A stretch of DNA of 63,044 nucleotides from Streptomyces spiramenti (GCF_012034385.1 NZ_JAAVJB010000006.1:1-63044), one strand, 5' to 3'. Shown: positions 1 to 8,666, counted from the stretch's first letter. Numbers and translations are program-made. The notes: generated by a model not told the origin, from the letters alone.

Positions 1-306
1 CCACCGGCCCCGTCCGGTGGCGCCGACACCGGCGGGCGGCGGGCGGAACGCCGCCGAAACGGAGGTTCGCACCGTGGGGTCGACGCCGGCGGAACAGGTT
101 TGCGGAGCCGCAGATATGACCGGCGACGGGTGTTGATCTTCCCCCTTCCGGCGAACCTTCCCGCGTGCTAGGCTCGCCGCAAGTTGCAGTTTGGTTTCCC
201 TTGCAGTGAGAGCCTGCGGAGCATGTAACCGCGGGCTTTCGTCGTTTTCAGGCTTCTGTGTAGGTTCTGGAGCAGGGCGACCCTGATAGGCCCAAGGAGG
301 GCTTAT
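1..306. other. Left-edge intergenic region and csp leader
   Basis: No gene is visible here. The first part would be downstream of whatever lies left of the window. The last 130 bases or so should be the promoter and long untranslated leader of the cold-shock gene, which is usual for this family. A TANNNT-type hexamer (TAGGCT) lies at about 169-174, but no convincing -35 box accompanies it, so no promoter is claimed. Confidence 0.5.
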
Positions 307-510
307 ATGGCTACCGGAACCGTCAAGTGGTTCAACGCCGAAAAGGGCTTCGGATTCATTGCCCAGGACGGCGGCGGTCCCGATGTCTTCGTCCACTACT
401 CCGCGATCAATGCTGCTGGCTTTCGCTCCCTTGAGGAGAACCAGCAGGTCAACTTTGACGTGACCCAGGGCCCGAAGGGCCCGCAGGCGGAGAACGTCAC
501 CCCCGTCTGA
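307..510 (+). CDS. Cold-shock protein, CspA family
   Basis: Single-domain, 67-residue OB-fold protein that binds single-stranded RNA and DNA and acts as an RNA chaperone. Both nucleic-acid motifs are intact: RNP1 (KGFGFI, residues 13-18) and RNP2 (VFVH, residues 27-30). The start is the ATG preceded by a strong ribosome site, AAGGAGGG at 294-301. The length is exactly that of Streptomyces small cold-shock proteins. The gene stands alone and is closed by a strong hairpin terminator at 561-591. In Streptomyces such genes are multi-copy and often constitutively expressed; the long leader leaves room for post-transcriptional control, but this is inference. Confidence 0.95.
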   Translation: MATGTVKWFNAEKGFGFIAQDGGGPDVFVHYSAINAAGFRSLEENQQVNFDVTQGPKGPQAENVTPV

Positions 511-560
511 TCATTTCTGGCGTCGCGGTCTCGATCGCCCGCTCCGGAACGTAGTACCCA

Positions 561-591
561 AGGAGCCCCCACCCGTGCGGTGGGGGCTCCT
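561..591 (+). terminator. Rho-independent-type terminator after the csp gene
   Basis: A perfect 13-bp stem (AGGAGCCCCCACC paired with GGTGGGGGCTCCT) with a 5-nt loop lies 50 bases after the stop codon and is followed by a pyrimidine-rich stretch. It is well placed to end the csp transcript. Confidence 0.85.
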
Positions 592-1016
592 GCCTTTCCC
601 TCTTCGCTCGTGGTGGCCCATCGTCCGCCCGGGTGGCGGGAGTTGGCCCCGGCCCGCAGCGCAGCCGCGCGTGGCCGGTAGCCGCCCCGACGGCGGGGTG
701 CCGATCGCCCGGGGTGCCGCACGGCCTCGCGCCGGTCGCTGCGCGCCCGCGGCGGAGCCGTCGCGCTTGCGCAGCGGGGACCCTTTACGGGGAACGCCGG
801 GCGAGCCCCGGGACTGCCGGGACCGCGTCCGGGGTGCCGACGGTCGAGGTGATCGGCGGGTCCTCCGCCGGAAATGCCGCAGGTGTTTCGCGAGTGCCCC
901 TTTTCTCCGGTGCGGGCGCCGTCGCGCACTCCGTCCGGTGATTGCCCCGACATGTGACACCGATTTTCGGCGCAGCCCCCTTGACCTGAAAAATACTTAC
1001 GTCATGCTCTGTTGCC
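592..1016. other. Intergenic region upstream of dacB
   Basis: I see no credible gene here; open frames on both strands have the Arg/Gly/Pro-rich composition of GC-rich non-coding DNA. Near the right end a TTGACC hexamer (981-986) lies 31-36 bases before the dacB ATG and can serve as a -35 box, with a weak -10 (CATGCT, 1003-1008). The mRNA would then start at or next to the ATG. Confidence 0.45.
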
Positions 1017-2633
1017 ATGACTCGACGCCCCCACAGATCCCTGCTGCTCGCGCCGATCGCCGCGTGCCTGGCCCTGACCCTCGCCTGGTCGGCCCCGGCC
1101 GGGGCCGACCAGAACCGGGCCGCCTTCGCGGACGCCCTGGACGAGATCCTCGACGATCCGCGGCTCGACGGCGCCCAGGCCGGGGTCGTGGTCGCCGACG
1201 CCGAGACCGGGGAGGTGCTGTACGACCACAACGGCGCCGACCGGCTGATGCCGGCCTCCAACTCCAAGCTGCTCAGTTCGGTGGCCGCCCTGGACGTGCT
1301 GGGCCCCGACCACACCTTCGCGACCGAGCTGCGCACCACGGGGCGGGTGGTCGGCGGCGTGCTCCTCGGCGATCTCTACCTGCGGGGCACCGGCGACCCG
1401 ACCCTCCTGGCGGAGGACTACCGGTCCCTCGCCGCCCAGTTGCGGCAGGCCGGTGTCCGCCAGATCGTCGGCGACGTCGTGGCGGACGACACCCGGTTCG
1501 ACACCGAGCGGTTCCACTGGGGGTGGAACGTCGACGACGAGCAGTACTACTACGGGGCGCCGATCTCCGCGCTGACGGTCGCCCCCGACACCGACTACGA
1601 CGCCGGGACGGTGAAGGTGACCATCACCCCCGGCGCGAACCCCGGCGACCGGCCCGAGGTCTCGCTGGAACCGGACACCGGGTTCGTGAAGGTCGAGAAC
1701 ACGGCCACCACCGGCGAGGCCGGCAGCGCGCTCGCCCTGCCGCTCAACCGCGTCCACGGCGCCGACGTGCTCACCGTCAGCGGCTCCATCGCCGTCGACG
1801 CCCGCCCCACGACCAGCTGGCGTGCCGTGTGGGACGCGACGGGGCACGCCACCGCGGTGTTCCGGGACGCGCTGTCGCAGGAGGGGGTCCGAGTCACCGG
1901 CCGCACCCGGCTCGGCCGCGCCGCACCGGAGGGCAGCCGCGTCCTCGCCTCCCACGAGTCGATGACCGTCGGCGAGCTGATGAACCCCTTCATGAAGCTC
2001 TCGAACAACGGCCACGCGGAGGTGCTGGTCAAGGCCATGGGGCACGAGACGGCCGGGGACGGCGGCTGGTCGGCCGGGACCGCCGCCGCCCGGGAGTCCC
2101 TGGCGGCCTTCGGGATGGACGAGTCGACGTACGTGCTGGCGGACGGCTCGGGGCTCACCCGCCGCAACTGGGTGCCCGCCGCGGAGCTCGCGACGCTGCT
2201 GGTCGAGGTGCGTGACCAGCCGTGGTTCGACCGCTGGCACGAGGAGCTGCCGGTCGCCTGTGCCGGGGAGCGGTCCGTCGGGGGCACCCTCAACACGCGG
2301 ATGTGCGGCACGCCCGCCGAGAAGAACGCCCACGCCAAGACGGGCAGCCTCACCGGTGCCACCGGGCTCTCCGGGTACGTCACCGACGCCGACGGCCGGG
2401 AGCTGGTCTTCGCCGTCGTCATCAACTACTACATGGGGAGCCACCCCAAGGACATCGAGGACGCGGTCGTCGTGACGCTCGCCTCGCACCGGGAGGGCGT
2501 TCCGGCGCAGGAGGCTCCCGCACCGCGTGAGGCCCCCCGGCCCGAGGGGGAACGGCCCGCGGACGGTCCGGCGGCCGACCACGACTCCCTCGTGGTGAAG
2601 CCGGAGGACCTCACCACCGTCGGCCACCGCTGA
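1017..2633 (+). CDS. dacB: D-alanyl-D-alanine carboxypeptidase/endopeptidase, PBP4 (S13) family
   Basis: Secreted penicillin-binding protein of 538 residues that trims the terminal D-Ala of peptidoglycan stems and may cut D-Ala-mDAP crosslinks. A signal peptide occupies about residues 1-31. The three active-site motifs of the family are present: SxxK (SNSK, residues 81-84), SNN near residue 328 and KTG near residue 441. The last 50 residues are a proline- and acid-rich tail beyond the catalytic domain. The chosen ATG has no Shine-Dalgarno sequence; with the TTGACC box about 31-36 bases upstream, a leaderless transcript is plausible. The next gene is convergent, and two hairpins separate them. 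Confidence 0.92.
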   Translation: MTRRPHRSLLLAPIAACLALTLAWSAPAGADQNRAAFADALDEILDDPRLDGAQAGVVVADAETGEVLYDHNGADRLMPASNSKLLSSVAALDVLGPDHTFATELRTTGRVVGGVLLGDLYLRGTGDPTLLAEDYRSLAAQLRQAGVRQIVGDVVADDTRFDTERFHWGWNVDDEQYYYGAPISALTVAPDTDYDAGTVKVTITPGANPGDRPEVSLEPDTGFVKVENTATTGEAGSALALPLNRVHGADVLTVSGSIAVDARPTTSWRAVWDATGHATAVFRDALSQEGVRVTGRTRLGRAAPEGSRVLASHESMTVGELMNPFMKLSNNGHAEVLVKAMGHETAGDGGWSAGTAAARESLAAFGMDESTYVLADGSGLTRRNWVPAAELATLLVEVRDQPWFDRWHEELPVACAGERSVGGTLNTRMCGTPAEKNAHAKTGSLTGATGLSGYVTDADGRELVFAVVINYYMGSHPKDIEDAVVVTLASHREGVPAQEAPAPREAPRPEGERPADGPAADHDSLVVKPEDLTTVGHR

Positions 2634-2680
2634 CCCTGTCGCCGCCGGGCCTCCGTCACCGCGGGCCCGGCTGCGGCGAA

Positions 2681-2736
2681 CGCCACGGCTGCGGCACGGG
2701 CGGGCGCCACCGGCCGTCCGTGCCGCAGCCGTGGCG
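2681..2736. terminator. Bidirectional terminator hairpin (dacB side)
   Basis: A perfect 19-bp inverted repeat (2681-2699 with 2718-2736) encloses an 18-nt loop. It lies between the convergent dacB and symporter genes and can end transcripts from either side. There is no T-run, which is normal in Streptomyces. Confidence 0.75.
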
Positions 2737-2753
2737 TCCACCCCCTGTACGGC

Positions 2754-2785
2754 GATGGCCCGGCCCCCTGCGGGGCCGGGCCATC
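2754..2785. terminator. Bidirectional terminator hairpin (symporter side)
   Basis: A perfect 14-bp stem (GATGGCCCGGCCCC with GGGGCCGGGCCATC) closes a 4-nt loop (CTGC), 32 bases beyond the end of the symporter gene. It forms a pair with the hairpin at 2681-2736. Confidence 0.8.
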
Positions 2786-2816
2786 GGTGTCTGACGGGGC
2801 GCGCCGAGGTGGTCGG

Positions 2817-4217
2817 TCAGCCGGCGGAGCCGGTGCCCGAACCCGGGCCGACGCCCGCTGTGGCTGTCGGGCGGCTGTCCCCGTCGGCCGGTCCGTCACC
2901 GGCGGTCGCGGCGGCGGGCTCGTTCCACTCCTCGTCTATCTCGAAGGAGGTGGCGTTGTCGTACGCCTCGCGGTCGAGGATGCCCTCCCGGGCCGCGACG
3001 ATCACCGGCACGGTGGCCTGACCGGCGACGTTGGCCGAGGTGCGGATCATGTCCAGGATCGGGTCGATCGCCAGGAGCAGGCCGACGCCTTCGAGGGGCA
3101 GGCCCAGGGTGGACAGCGTCAGCGTGGTCATCACCGTCGCGCCGGTCATGCCCGCGGTGGCGGCGGAACCGATCACCGAGACGAAGACGATGAGGATGTA
3201 CTCCTGGATGCCCAGGCTGACGTCGAAGATCTCCGCGATGAAGATGGCGGCCAGCGCCGGGTAGATCGCGGCGCAGCCGTCCATCTTGGTGGTGGCGCCG
3301 AACGGCACGGCGAAGCTGGCGTACTCGCGCGGCACACCCAGGCGCTCGGTGGCGCGCTGCGTCACCGGCATGGTGCCGACGGAGGAGCGGGAGACGAAGC
3401 CGAGCTGCAGGGCGGGCCAGGCGCCGCGGTAGAACTGGAGCGGGTTGACGCCGCCGAAGAAGCGCAGCAGCAGCGGGTAGACGCCGAACATCACCAGCAG
3501 GCTGCCGATGTAGACGGCGGCGGTGAACTTGGCGTAGTCGCCGAGCAGGTCCCAGCCGTACTCGTTGATGGAGCGGCCGATCAGGCCGAGGGTGCCCAGC
3601 GGGGCGAGGCGGATGACCCACCACAGTGCCTTCTGCAGCATCTCCAGCACGGTCTCGCCGAAGGTGATGACCGGGGCGGCACGGTCACCGAGCTTCAGGG
3701 CGACGATGCCGACGATGGTGGCGAGGAAGACGATCTGCAGGACGCGCAGTTCCGCGAAGGGCTCGATGATGTTGTTCGGGATGATCCCGGTGAGGAAGTC
3801 GAGCCAGGAGCCGGTGGTACCGGGGGCCTCGCCGTCGGCGGGGGTGAGGCTGGAGCCGGAGCCCGGGTTGGTGATGAGGCCGAGGGTGATGCCGATGGCC
3901 ACCGCGATCAGCGAGGTGATCAGGAACCACAGCAGCGTCTGGCCTGCCAGCCGGGCGGCGTTGGAGACCTTGCGCAGGTTGGTGATGGAGACCGCGATGG
4001 CGAAGAAGACCAGCGGTGCCACCGCCAGGCGGAGCAGCTGGACGAAGATCCGGCCGATCTCGCTGAGCGTCGTGCCGAGCCACTCGACGCTCCAGGTGCG
4101 CGCCACCCAGCCGAGCAGCACGCCGAGGGCCAGACCTATGAGTATCTGCGCCCAGAACGGTGGCAGGGATATACGCCGGCGGCCGGTCTCGGCCTTGGCG
4201 GTGGACGGGGAGGACAC
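2817..4217 (-). CDS. Dicarboxylate/amino acid:cation symporter (DAACS family)
   Basis: Integral membrane protein of 466 residues that takes up C4-dicarboxylates or glutamate/aspartate with Na+ or H+. Family signatures are visible: the serine-rich hairpin-1 motif SRSSVGTMP, a variant of the NMDGT cation-site motif reading TKMDGCA, and DMIRTSANVAGQ in the last substrate-binding helix. Several strongly hydrophobic helices flank these. The C-terminal tail is acidic then Pro/Gly-rich and probably cytoplasmic. The start is GTG with GGAG seven bases upstream. Substrate cannot be settled from sequence; the K-for-N change in the NMDGT-like motif is worth noting. Not obviously in an operon. Confidence 0.88.
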   Translation of the reverse strand: MSSPSTAKAETGRRRISLPPFWAQILIGLALGVLLGWVARTWSVEWLGTTLSEIGRIFVQLLRLAVAPLVFFAIAVSITNLRKVSNAARLAGQTLLWFLITSLIAVAIGITLGLITNPGSGSSLTPADGEAPGTTGSWLDFLTGIIPNNIIEPFAELRVLQIVFLATIVGIVALKLGDRAAPVITFGETVLEMLQKALWWVIRLAPLGTLGLIGRSINEYGWDLLGDYAKFTAAVYIGSLLVMFGVYPLLLRFFGGVNPLQFYRGAWPALQLGFVSRSSVGTMPVTQRATERLGVPREYASFAVPFGATTKMDGCAAIYPALAAIFIAEIFDVSLGIQEYILIVFVSVIGSAATAGMTGATVMTTLTLSTLGLPLEGVGLLLAIDPILDMIRTSANVAGQATVPVIVAAREGILDREAYDNATSFEIDEEWNEPAAATAGDGPADGDSRPTATAGVGPGSGTGSAG

Positions 4218-4732
4218 AGGGGGGCTCCGGTTGGGGGAGTGGGGACGGGGGTCGGGTGGTGCCTGGGCACGCCGTCGACCGGTCCGTCCGTGGTGCGGGC
4301 GGCGCGGTCGGGCCGAGGTGGTCGGTCACCGTCGGCGGGACGCAGACCGACGGGCACGCCGAAGGCGTGCCCGGTGCGCGGCGTGCTGCTCGAGGTCAGC
4401 TACACGCGGCGGTGTGGCGTCGACAGAGATCGATGTGCAGGCGCGCGACGAGCCGTGGGCGGCTCGGAGCGGAGTCGTGCGCGGCTGTCTTCACGTCGAA
4501 CACATTAACACCGATCCTTTGAACTGCCCCAAGGCTGACTTTGGTCTGTGGTCGCGGAGAGCACAACACCCCACCGGGGAAAGGGATTCCCGATGGGGTG
4601 GGGCAGTGCGGGGTGATCCGGCTCACGTCTGCCGGTGCTCCGCCGGAGGGCCCGGTGGGTGGCCCGGCAGGCGCTTCGGCGGGCGGCCCGGCAGGTGCCG
4701 GTGAGACCCGCTCGGCGGCGAGCGCCGGTCGG
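4218..4732. other. Intergenic region between the symporter and the DUF4229 gene
   Basis: 515 bases without a credible gene. It should hold the symporter promoter (minus strand) in the part near 4218-4540 and the terminator of the DUF4229 gene near 4567-4600. AT content rises around 4500-4540, the likeliest promoter position, but I cannot pick boxes with confidence. Confidence 0.5.
4567..4600 (-). terminator. Terminator-like nested hairpin after the DUF4229 gene
   Basis: Outer stem CACCCCA (4567-4573) pairs with TGGGGTG (4594-4600), and an inner GGGAA/TTCCC stem sits inside it. Its place, about 130 bases past the DUF4229 stop, fits transcription ending on the minus strand. Confidence 0.5.
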
Positions 4733-5152
4733 TCAGTCGCGCTTACCGGTCGCCGCGACCCCGGAGGCGCCGCCCTCGGCGGACGCGCCGGTCCCCTCGC
4801 CGCGGCGCTCGTCCTCGCCGCCTGCGGCGTCGCCCTGTGCGGGCACCGGGGCCCGCGCGGCGTCGTCCACGTCGTCCTCCATCGTGCGGTTGGCGTGCAG
4901 CCGCTGCCGCGTGCGGACCACCGCGCCGCCGACCTGCTCCGACATCGCCTCGCGCTGCCGGCTCAGCACCATGAAGCTGATGGGCGACGAGATGAGAATG
5001 GCGAGCGCGATCAGCCACAGCGGGTTGGAGGTGCCGATACCGGCCGGGATCAGGCCGAGGTGGGCGAGGCCGGTCACCACGGCCAGGCAGGCGACGAAAA
5101 TGCCGACGCGCATCCCGGTGTAGCGGATGGTCGCGTGCTTGGTGTCGGTCAC
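4733..5152 (-). CDS. DUF4229 small membrane protein
   Basis: 139-residue protein with two transmembrane helices (about residues 14-34 and 44-64) followed by a basic stretch (RQREAM...RTRQRL) and a long acidic, Gly/Ala-rich tail. This two-helix plan with a charged tail is the actinobacterial DUF4229 family, which in Streptomyces lies near menaquinone biosynthesis genes, as here (mqnE is about 1 kb away). The function is unknown. The start is GTG with AAGGAAG five bases upstream. Confidence 0.8.
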   Translation of the reverse strand: MTDTKHATIRYTGMRVGIFVACLAVVTGLAHLGLIPAGIGTSNPLWLIALAILISSPISFMVLSRQREAMSEQVGGAVVRTRQRLHANRTMEDDVDDAARAPVPAQGDAAGGEDERRGEGTGASAEGGASGVAATGKRD

Positions 5153-5278
5153 GGCTGCTTCCTTCGGCTGGGCGCTGTGCGCGTCTACTGCTCCGGGGAG
5201 TCGGTGGTGCCTGTCCGATCCGCCGGGGTTGCCGGACTCGGTCGGGCCGCCCTCCAGTGAAGCATGCCGTCGCCGGGC

Positions 5279-5812
5279 TCAGGTCAGCGGGCGCCAGAAC
5301 AGCACGTCGTCCCGGAAGTCGTCCTCGGCGACGCGGATGGCCTCGGGTGTCCGGCCGACCTCCTTGTAGCCGCAGGACTCGTAGAACCGCTCCAGCCCCA
5401 GCCCGCCGCGGCAGGTGAGCCGGATGGCGCGGATGCCGTCGGAGGCGCGCGCCGTCTCCTCGCAGGCCGCCATCAGGCGGCGGCCCTCGCCGGTGCCCTG
5501 CCGGGAGGGATGCACCATCACGCGGTACAGGCCGACCCAGTGCCGCATCAGCCGGTGGCTGTTGCGGTGGACGAAGGCGAGTGCCGCGGGGGTGCCCGCG
5601 TCGTCCACGCCGAGCACCAGCCGGGCCTCGCCCGCGGCGACCTGCGCCAGGTGCCCGTCGCAGACCTCGCGGATCTCCTCCGGGGCCACCGGGGGCACGT
5701 AGCCGACGGCGCCGCCCGCGTTGGTGACGTCCGCCCACAGCCGCAGCAGCCCGTCGGTCAGCCCCGGCGTCACCTCCGGGTCGACGATGTACTGGATACT
5801 CATGCGGGTCAT
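5279..5812 (-). CDS. GNAT-family N-acetyltransferase
   Basis: 177-residue acetyl-CoA-dependent N-acetyltransferase of unknown substrate. The GNAT core is recognisable: beta-4 (RVMVHPSRQGTGEGRRLM) carries the acetyl-CoA pyrophosphate loop (R/Q-x-x-G-x-G/A), followed by LTCRGGLGLERFYESCGYKEVGR, the usual final GF/GY-x-x-V/T-G-R segment. The start is the first of two nearby ATGs because AGGA lies eight bases upstream of it. It sits between the DUF4229 gene and mqnE but its role relative to menaquinone is unknown. Confidence 0.85.
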   Translation of the reverse strand: MTRMSIQYIVDPEVTPGLTDGLLRLWADVTNAGGAVGYVPPVAPEEIREVCDGHLAQVAAGEARLVLGVDDAGTPAALAFVHRNSHRLMRHWVGLYRVMVHPSRQGTGEGRRLMAACEETARASDGIRAIRLTCRGGLGLERFYESCGYKEVGRTPEAIRVAEDDFRDDVLFWRPLT

Positions 5813-5893
5813 CGTATATTCCTGCGGGTTCGGCGGGGAGGCCGTCTCGCATGCCGGGCCGCGCGACCCGGCCGCACGCCGACGTCCCGGGCA

Positions 5894-5935
5894 CGCGTCG
5901 GCCCCGCCACCGGGAGCGGTGACGGGGCCGACGCG
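5894..5935 (-). terminator. Terminator of the mqnE transcript
   Basis: Perfect 13-bp stem (CGCGTCGGCCCCG at 5894-5906 with CGGGGCCGACGCG at 5923-5935), extended by an inner CACC/GGTG pairing. It is the first strong hairpin past mqnE and is now separated from the mqnE stop by the 164-bp inserted element. Confidence 0.7.
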
Positions 5936-5972
5936 CGGAGCGCGGGCGGGGCCGCGCCCCGCCGGTGGCTCA

Positions 5973-6136
5973 GAGCGTGTGTGAGTCCCCGCGTCGGATC
6001 AGCTCGCGGCGTCGGATGCGGTCAGCTGCACGGCGGAGGGGCGCCCTCATACCGGGTTGTATTCGGGCGTCTCCGACAACGCAGCAGATGGCCGTAGCCG
6101 GCGTCGCGGGCCCGGCGTGGGGTCTCACACACGCTC
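5973..6136. mobile_element. MITE-like element inserted at the mqnE stop codon
   Basis: A 164-bp segment bounded by perfect 13-bp terminal inverted repeats, GAGCGTGTGTGAG (5973-5985) and CTCACACACGCTC (6124-6136). It is flanked by a 3-bp direct repeat TCA (5970-5972 and 6137-6139). It has no transposase frame. A TNA-type 3-bp duplication is the habit of some IS5-family groups, so an IS5-type transposase elsewhere in the genome probably mobilised it. The right-hand TCA is the complement of the mqnE TGA stop, so the gene kept its full length. Confidence 0.75.
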
Positions 6137-7303
6137 TCAGAGCCGCATCGCCTGCGGGGACTCCCGCCGGTCGGCGTCCGGGCCGTCGTACTCGCGCACG
6201 ATCTCGTACCGGGTGTTCCGCTCCAGCGGGCGGAAGCCCGCGTCCCGGATCAGCTCCAGCAGGTCCTCGCGGGTCAGCTTGTCGGGCGTGCCGAACGAGT
6301 CCGCGTCGTGGGTGATCTTGTACTCCACGACCGAGCCGTCCATGTCGTCCGCGCCGTGCTGCAACGCCAGCTGCGCGGTCTGGAGACCGTGCATCACCCA
6401 GAACACCTTGACGTGCGGGACGTTGTCGAACAGCAGGCGGGAGACGGCGAAGGTGCGCAGCGCCTCCGCGCCGGTGGCCATGGTGGTCCGCGCCTGGAGC
6501 CGGTTGCGGATCTTGCCGTCCTTCATGTCCACGAAGTCGTGCTGGTACCGCAGCGGGATGAAGACCTGGAAGCCGCCGGTCTCGTCCTGGAGCTCCCGGA
6601 GCCGCAGCACGTGGTCGACGCGGTGGCGCCGCTCCTCGATGTGGCCGTAGAGCATGGTGGCCGGGGTCTTCAGCCCCTTGGCGTGCGCCAGCCGGTGGAT
6701 CCGGGACCAGTCCTCCCAGTGGGTGCGGTGGTCCACGATGTGCTGCCGGACCTCCCAGTCGAAGATCTCGGCGCCGCCGCCCGTCAGCGACTCCAGCCCC
6801 GCATCGATCAGCTCGTCGAGGATCTCGTCCGCGCTCAGCCCGGAGATCTCCTCGAAGTGGTGGATCTCCGTCGCGGTGAACGCCTTCAGCTGGACGGTCG
6901 CCGGCAGGACCTCCTTGAGCGCCCGCAGCGACCGCGGGTAGTAGCGCCAGGGAAGGTTGGGGTGGAGGCCGTTGACGATGTGCAGCTCGGTGAGGTTGTC
7001 GCCCTCCATGGCCTTGGCCAGACGGACCGCTTCCTCGATGCGCATCGTGTACGCGTCCTTCTCGCCCGGCTTGCGCTGGAACGAGCAGTAGGCGCACGAG
7101 GCCGTGCACACGTTGGTCATGTTGAGGTGGCGGTTGACGTTGAAGTACACGACGTCGCCGTTCTTCGCCGTCCGCACCTCGTGGGCCAGTCCGCCCAGCC
7201 AGGCCAGGTCGTCCGACTCGTACAGCGCGATGCCGTCCTCGCGGCTCAGCCGCTCGCCGGCACGGACCTTCTGCTCCAGCTCGCGCTTGAGTCCAGCGTC
7301 CAT
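6137..7303 (-). CDS. mqnE: Aminodeoxyfutalosine synthase (radical SAM)
   Basis: 388-residue radical SAM enzyme of the futalosine route: it joins 3-[(1-carboxyvinyl)oxy]benzoate to SAM to give aminodeoxyfutalosine, the second step of menaquinone synthesis. The cluster-binding motif CTASCAYC (CxxxCxxC) lies near residue 65 and is followed by the conserved FQRKPGEKDAY. Start chosen at the ATG before DAGLKREL, which gives the family's normal length of about 387; an upstream in-frame extension would be Arg-rich and unlike the family. It follows the Lrp regulator by 53 bases in the same direction. Its stop codon is the target site of a MITE-like insertion. Confidence 0.95.
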   Translation of the reverse strand: MDAGLKRELEQKVRAGERLSREDGIALYESDDLAWLGGLAHEVRTAKNGDVVYFNVNRHLNMTNVCTASCAYCSFQRKPGEKDAYTMRIEEAVRLAKAMEGDNLTELHIVNGLHPNLPWRYYPRSLRALKEVLPATVQLKAFTATEIHHFEEISGLSADEILDELIDAGLESLTGGGAEIFDWEVRQHIVDHRTHWEDWSRIHRLAHAKGLKTPATMLYGHIEERRHRVDHVLRLRELQDETGGFQVFIPLRYQHDFVDMKDGKIRNRLQARTTMATGAEALRTFAVSRLLFDNVPHVKVFWVMHGLQTAQLALQHGADDMDGSVVEYKITHDADSFGTPDKLTREDLLELIRDAGFRPLERNTRYEIVREYDGPDADRRESPQAMRL

Positions 7304-7356
7304 GGCCTGCCGCCTCCTCGTTGGTGTGTCTTCCCTGTCCGAGCGTACGTGCCCGC

Positions 7357-7818
7357 TCAGTGGTCGAATTCCTCGGGCAGCACCCCGACGCGGTTCTCCC
7401 ACTTCGTGGAGAGCACGATCGTCGTCCGGGTGCGGGAGACGCCCCGGGTGCCGGACAACCGGCGGATCGTCCGCTCCAGGCCGTCGACGTCGGTGGCGCG
7501 CACCTTCAACATGTACGAGTCGTCGCCTGCGATGAACCAGCAGTCCTCGATCTCCGCGAGGTGCCGCAGCCGCGCCGCCAACTCCTCGTGGTCGGTCGCG
7601 TCGGACAGCTGGAGGCCGACGAGGGCGGTGACCCCGAGCCCCATCGACGGCGGGTCGATCGTCGCGCGGTACCCGGTGATCACGCCGGCCGTCTCCAGCC
7701 GGTTGATGCGGTCGGTCACGCTCGGCCCGGACAGGCCCACCAGCCGGCCGAGCTCCGCGTAGGAGGCACGGCCGTTCTCACGCAGCGCCTGGATGAGCTG
7801 CCTGTCCACCGCGTCCAT
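7357..7818 (-). CDS. Lrp/AsnC-family transcriptional regulator
   Basis: 153-residue regulator. Residues 1-60 are the AsnC-type winged helix (MDAVDRQLIQALRENGRASYAEL, then LVGLSGPSVTDRINRLETAGVI, the recognition region). Residues 65-150 are the RAM/effector domain (VGLQL..., DCWFIAGDDSYMLKVRATDVDGLE). Placed between ubiX and mqnE in one direction, it probably senses an amino acid or aromatic intermediate and may control these menaquinone genes; that link is inference from position. A GTCCGT...ACGGAC inverted repeat upstream of the start could be an autoregulatory site. Confidence 0.92.
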   Translation of the reverse strand: MDAVDRQLIQALRENGRASYAELGRLVGLSGPSVTDRINRLETAGVITGYRATIDPPSMGLGVTALVGLQLSDATDHEELAARLRHLAEIEDCWFIAGDDSYMLKVRATDVDGLERTIRRLSGTRGVSRTRTTIVLSTKWENRVGVLPEEFDH

Positions 7819-7925
7819 GTCGCTGCGCCTTTCGCTGGTCCGTCGGGAGCGTCTTTCAACGGACGAATCTAAGGCATGGAGCCGCGCTCGCTTACGACAG
7901 GCCCGGCGAGGCGGAGTCGCCGTCC

Positions 7926-8666
7926 TCAGGCGCCCCGGCCGTCACCGTCCGCACCGGCCCCGCTGCCGCCACCGGTTCCGGACGCCCCGCCCGGCCGCTC
8001 CGCGGCGGGCGCGCCACTGCCGAGCCGGCCCTCCCAGCGGCGGTACAGGTCGTGGGGCACCCCCACGGCGTCCAACGCCCGGCCCGCCACGAAGTCCACC
8101 AGCTCCTGGATGTGCCGGGCGCCCGCGTAGAAGCCGGGCGAGGCCGGCAGCACCACGGCGCCCGCGTCGTCCAGCGTCACCAGGTGCCGCAGCGTCTGCC
8201 CGTTGAGCGGGGTCTCCCGCACCGCGACCACCAGCGGACGCCGCTCCTTCAGCGTCACGCTCGCCGCGCGTTGCAGCAGGTCCTTGGAGAGCCCCAGCGC
8301 GACCCCCGCCACGCAGGCGGTCGAGGCCGGCACGATCAGCATCCCCCGGACGGGGTACGAACCGGAGGACGGCCCCGCTGCCAGGTCCCCGGCCGGCCAG
8401 TACCGCACCCCCGACAGCTCCGGGGCGTACGCGTCGGGCGTGCCGTCCGCGCCGCGCGCCAGCCAGGTCGCCAGGTCCTCGCGCCAGTGGGCGTCGCGGA
8501 AGGAGATGCCGGTCTCGTCGAGCAGGGTCAGCCGGGACGCGCGGCTGACCACGAGGTCCACCGCCTCGCCCGCCGCGAGCAGCGCCCGCACCACCGCCGC
8601 CGCGAACGGCGTGCCGGAGGCGCCGGACACCCCGACCACCCATGGCTCACGTGCTTCCTCGGCCAT
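7926..8666 (-). CDS. ubiX: UbiX-family flavin prenyltransferase
   Basis: 246-residue enzyme that joins FMN to dimethylallyl phosphate to make prenylated FMN, the cofactor of UbiD-type decarboxylases. Visible family features are the flavin-binding start VGVSGASGTPFA (about residues 11-22), VVSRASRLTL, the LIVPASTACVAGVALGLSKDLLQRAA stretch and KERRPLVVAVRETPL near the prenyl phosphate site. The last 25 residues are Gly-rich and probably disordered. In Streptomyces its partner is the UbiD-like MqnL of the futalosine route. Here neither mqnL nor the prenyltransferase mqnP is next to it within this window. Start ATG at 8666; Lrp gene follows after 107 bases. Confidence 0.92.
   Translation of the reverse strand: MAEEAREPWVVGVSGASGTPFAAAVVRALLAAGEAVDLVVSRASRLTLLDETGISFRDAHWREDLATWLARGADGTPDAYAPELSGVRYWPAGDLAAGPSSGSYPVRGMLIVPASTACVAGVALGLSKDLLQRAASVTLKERRPLVVAVRETPLNGQTLRHLVTLDDAGAVVLPASPGFYAGARHIQELVDFVAGRALDAVGVPHDLYRRWEGRLGSGAPAAERPGGASGTGGGSGAGADGDGRGA

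Noticed and set aside
575..2215. Long plus-strand open frame overlapping dacB
   Set aside because: It is the GC-rich shadow of dacB, extremely Arg-rich and without any domain; dacB in the other frame has all three catalytic motifs.
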